From NCBI GenBank assembly GCA_937958145.1, contig CALGOE010000004.1, positions 1-6,121 of the forward strand: DNA of 6,121 bases. Direction: 5' to 3'. This DNA is from an uncultured Desulfobacca sp. (GTDB taxonomy: Bacteria; Desulfobacterota; Desulfobaccia; Desulfobaccales; Desulfobaccaceae). The translations under genes and the position numbers were made by a program. Under the pieces are notes generated by a model. It was not told the origin of the DNA. It ran no database searches and worked only from the letters and a program-made list of their open reading frames with translations. Below, piece after piece: positions 5,040 to 6,121 of this stretch (position 1 is its first letter; each line of letters opens with the position of its first letter).

Positions 5040-6062
5040 TCAAAACTGCCGCAGAAAACGCAGATCGTTCTCAAAGAAGAGGCGCAGGTCATTGATGCCG
5101 TATTTCAACATGGCAATGCGTTCGATGCCCATGCCAAAGGCAAAGCCGGTATACACTTCGGGATCGTAATGCACAAAGCCGAAGACGGCCGGGTCCACCA
5201 TGCCGGAGCCCAAGATTTCCAGCCATCCGGTCTGACCGCAAACCCGGCAGCCGGAGCCGCCACAGATGACGCACTGAATATCCACTTCGGCGCTGGGTTC
5301 AGTAAAAGGAAAGAAGCTGGGGCGGAAGCGGAGGCTTACCTCAGGACCGAACATTTCGTGCACAAAGAGGGTCAAGACTCCCTTCAGATCGGCGAAAGAG
5401 ACCCCTTTGTCCACCAACAGGCCCTCTACCTGATGAAACATGGGGGTGTGGGTCAGGTCGGAGTCCCGGCGAAAGGTTTTGCCCGGGGCGATGACCCGCA
5501 CCGGCGGCTGCTGCTGTTCCATGACCCGGACCTGGATAGGTGAGGTGTGGGTGCGCAAGACAATGTTCTCGGAGATATAAAAAGTGTCTTGCATGTCCCG
5601 GGCCGGGTGATCCTTGGGGATGTTCAGGGCCTCGAAGTTGTAATAATCCGTCTCGATTTCCGGGCCCTCGGCGATCTCAAACCCCATGCGGATGAAGATG
5701 TCGCAGATCTCCCGGGTGATGCGGGTAATGGGGTGGAGGCGCCCTTGATCCAACCGCCGGCCGGGCAGGGTAACATCCAGGCTGGCCGCCTCGGCTGCCA
5801 GGGCAGCTTTTTTCAGGCGGTCCTGGGCTTCCTCCAGGTGGACCTCCAACAGCTTTTTCAGCCGGTTGGCCTCCTGGCCGAACTGGGGGCGAACTTCTGG
5901 CGGCAGGCTGCCCAGGGAGCGGAGGGCCTGGGTGATCAACCCCTTCCGGCCCAGGAACCGCACGCGGATCTGTTCCAGGGCCTCTTTGGTAGAGGCTGCA
6001 GCCATTTCTTCCAGGGCCTGCCGGGCGTTCTGCTGTAATTCCTCAAGGGTCAAGGGACTCAT
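5040..6062 (-). CDS. pheS: phenylalanyl-tRNA synthetase alpha subunit
   Basis: A 340-residue class II aminoacyl-tRNA synthetase subunit that, with PheT as an alpha2-beta2 tetramer, charges tRNA-Phe with phenylalanine. The N-terminal coiled-coil tRNA-binding arm spans about 1-90. The catalytic core follows, with LPGRR (99-103), HPITRITREICDIFIRMGFE (motif 1, 110-129), GPEIETDYYNFEALNIP (133-149), the motif 2 region APGKTFRRD to THTPMFHQVEG (192-214), FPFTEPSAEVDI (251-262) and motif 3 GFAFGMGIERIAMLKYG (306-322), ending NDLRFLRQF. A CxxCGGSGCxxC insert (C264, C267, C272, C275) makes it about 13 residues longer than E. coli PheS, and such inserts occur in many bacterial PheS. The ATG at 6062 gives a family-like N-terminus. 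A TTG at 6089 would add 9 unsupported residues. Ribosome-binding signals are weak for both, and the frame stays open to the window edge. pheT, normally next, is absent downstream. Confidence 0.96.
   Translation of the reverse strand: MSPLTLEELQQNARQALEEMAAASTKEALEQIRVRFLGRKGLITQALRSLGSLPPEVRPQFGQEANRLKKLLEVHLEEAQDRLKKAALAAEAASLDVTLPGRRLDQGRLHPITRITREICDIFIRMGFEIAEGPEIETDYYNFEALNIPKDHPARDMQDTFYISENIVLRTHTSPIQVRVMEQQQPPVRVIAPGKTFRRDSDLTHTPMFHQVEGLLVDKGVSFADLKGVLTLFVHEMFGPEVSLRFRPSFFPFTEPSAEVDIQCVICGGSGCRVCGQTGWLEILGSGMVDPAVFGFVHYDPEVYTGFAFGMGIERIAMLKYGINDLRLFFENDLRFLRQF
5238..5273 (-). other. four-cysteine, probably zinc-binding insert in PheS
   Basis: This segment encodes CVICGGSGCRVC, a CxxC-x4-CxxC site between the EPSAEVDI strand and the TGWLEILG strand of PheS. 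E. coli PheS has only a short loop (roughly MGKNGK) at this point. The spacing suits one structural zinc. Similar inserts are known in other bacterial PheS proteins, so this is a lineage feature and not an anomaly. Confidence 0.7.
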
Positions 6063-6121
6063 CCTTGCCGGTGTTCGTGGCCTGGCCAAGAGTGTTGACG
6101 GCTCCTGCCAGCCGGCCGGAG
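6043..6121 (-). CDS. possible 3' end of the gene upstream of pheS (partial, doubtful)
   Basis: One frame reads 25 codons from the window edge to TGA at 6045-6043, ending TNTGKDESLDP and overlapping the pheS start by 20 bases. The gene usually found before pheS is rplT (ribosomal protein L20), and the visible residues (SGRLAGAVNTL) are only loosely compatible with an L20 tail. The frame is short enough to be open by chance. Confidence 0.22.
   Translation of the reverse strand, partial: SGRLAGAVNTLGQATNTGKDESLDP

Noticed and set aside
5547..6038. 163-codon + strand frame opposite pheS, and the similar one at 5169-5543
   Set aside because: Both lie antisense to well-conserved PheS and show no domain or ribosome-binding signal.

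Overview
This window of GC-rich bacterial DNA carries tightly packed genes on two converging strands. The PheS has a four-cysteine insert near the C-terminus. Together with the single-domain ACT-type threonine ammonia-lyase and the lipoate-ligase-like and SRPBCC-like proteins, it suggests an anaerobic deltaproteobacterial-type genome (Desulfobacterota or similar). That placement rests on general sequence resemblance only and is of low to moderate confidence.

Left to right on the + strand: the 3' end of a gene whose last 24 residues hold a CxxC-x4-CxxC metal-binding motif (1-75); a small unrecognised CxC/CxxC zinc-ribbon-like protein starting 1 base later (77-514); a complete threonine ammonia-lyase with a C-terminal ACT domain (578-1783); an exported AttH/CrtC-type lipocalin-like protein (1787-2947) starting 3 bases after the lyase stop; and, after a strong imperfect hairpin, a bacterial class II-type histone deacetylase family hydrolase (3034-3984). 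These five are co-directional with short gaps and may share transcripts, although they do not form an obvious single pathway.

On the - strand, reading right to left: phenylalanyl-tRNA synthetase alpha subunit pheS (6062-5040); a 107-residue protein (4891-4568) that looks like a lipoate-protein ligase with its catalytic centre removed; and an SRPBCC-fold protein (4567-4067) whose ATG directly follows the stop of the remnant. The usual downstream partner pheT is not present. The two gene runs converge across 82 bases (3985-4066) in which I see no clear terminator.

No mobile element, CRISPR array, tRNA or rRNA is visible, and I find no convincing new multi-gene system. The most notable signals are the internally deleted lipoate-ligase-like gene with a small inverted repeat at its junction, pheS separated from pheT, the AttH-like protein without its usual ABC-transporter neighbours, and the pair of adjacent cysteine-motif proteins at the left edge. 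No gap between genes exceeds 150 bases.
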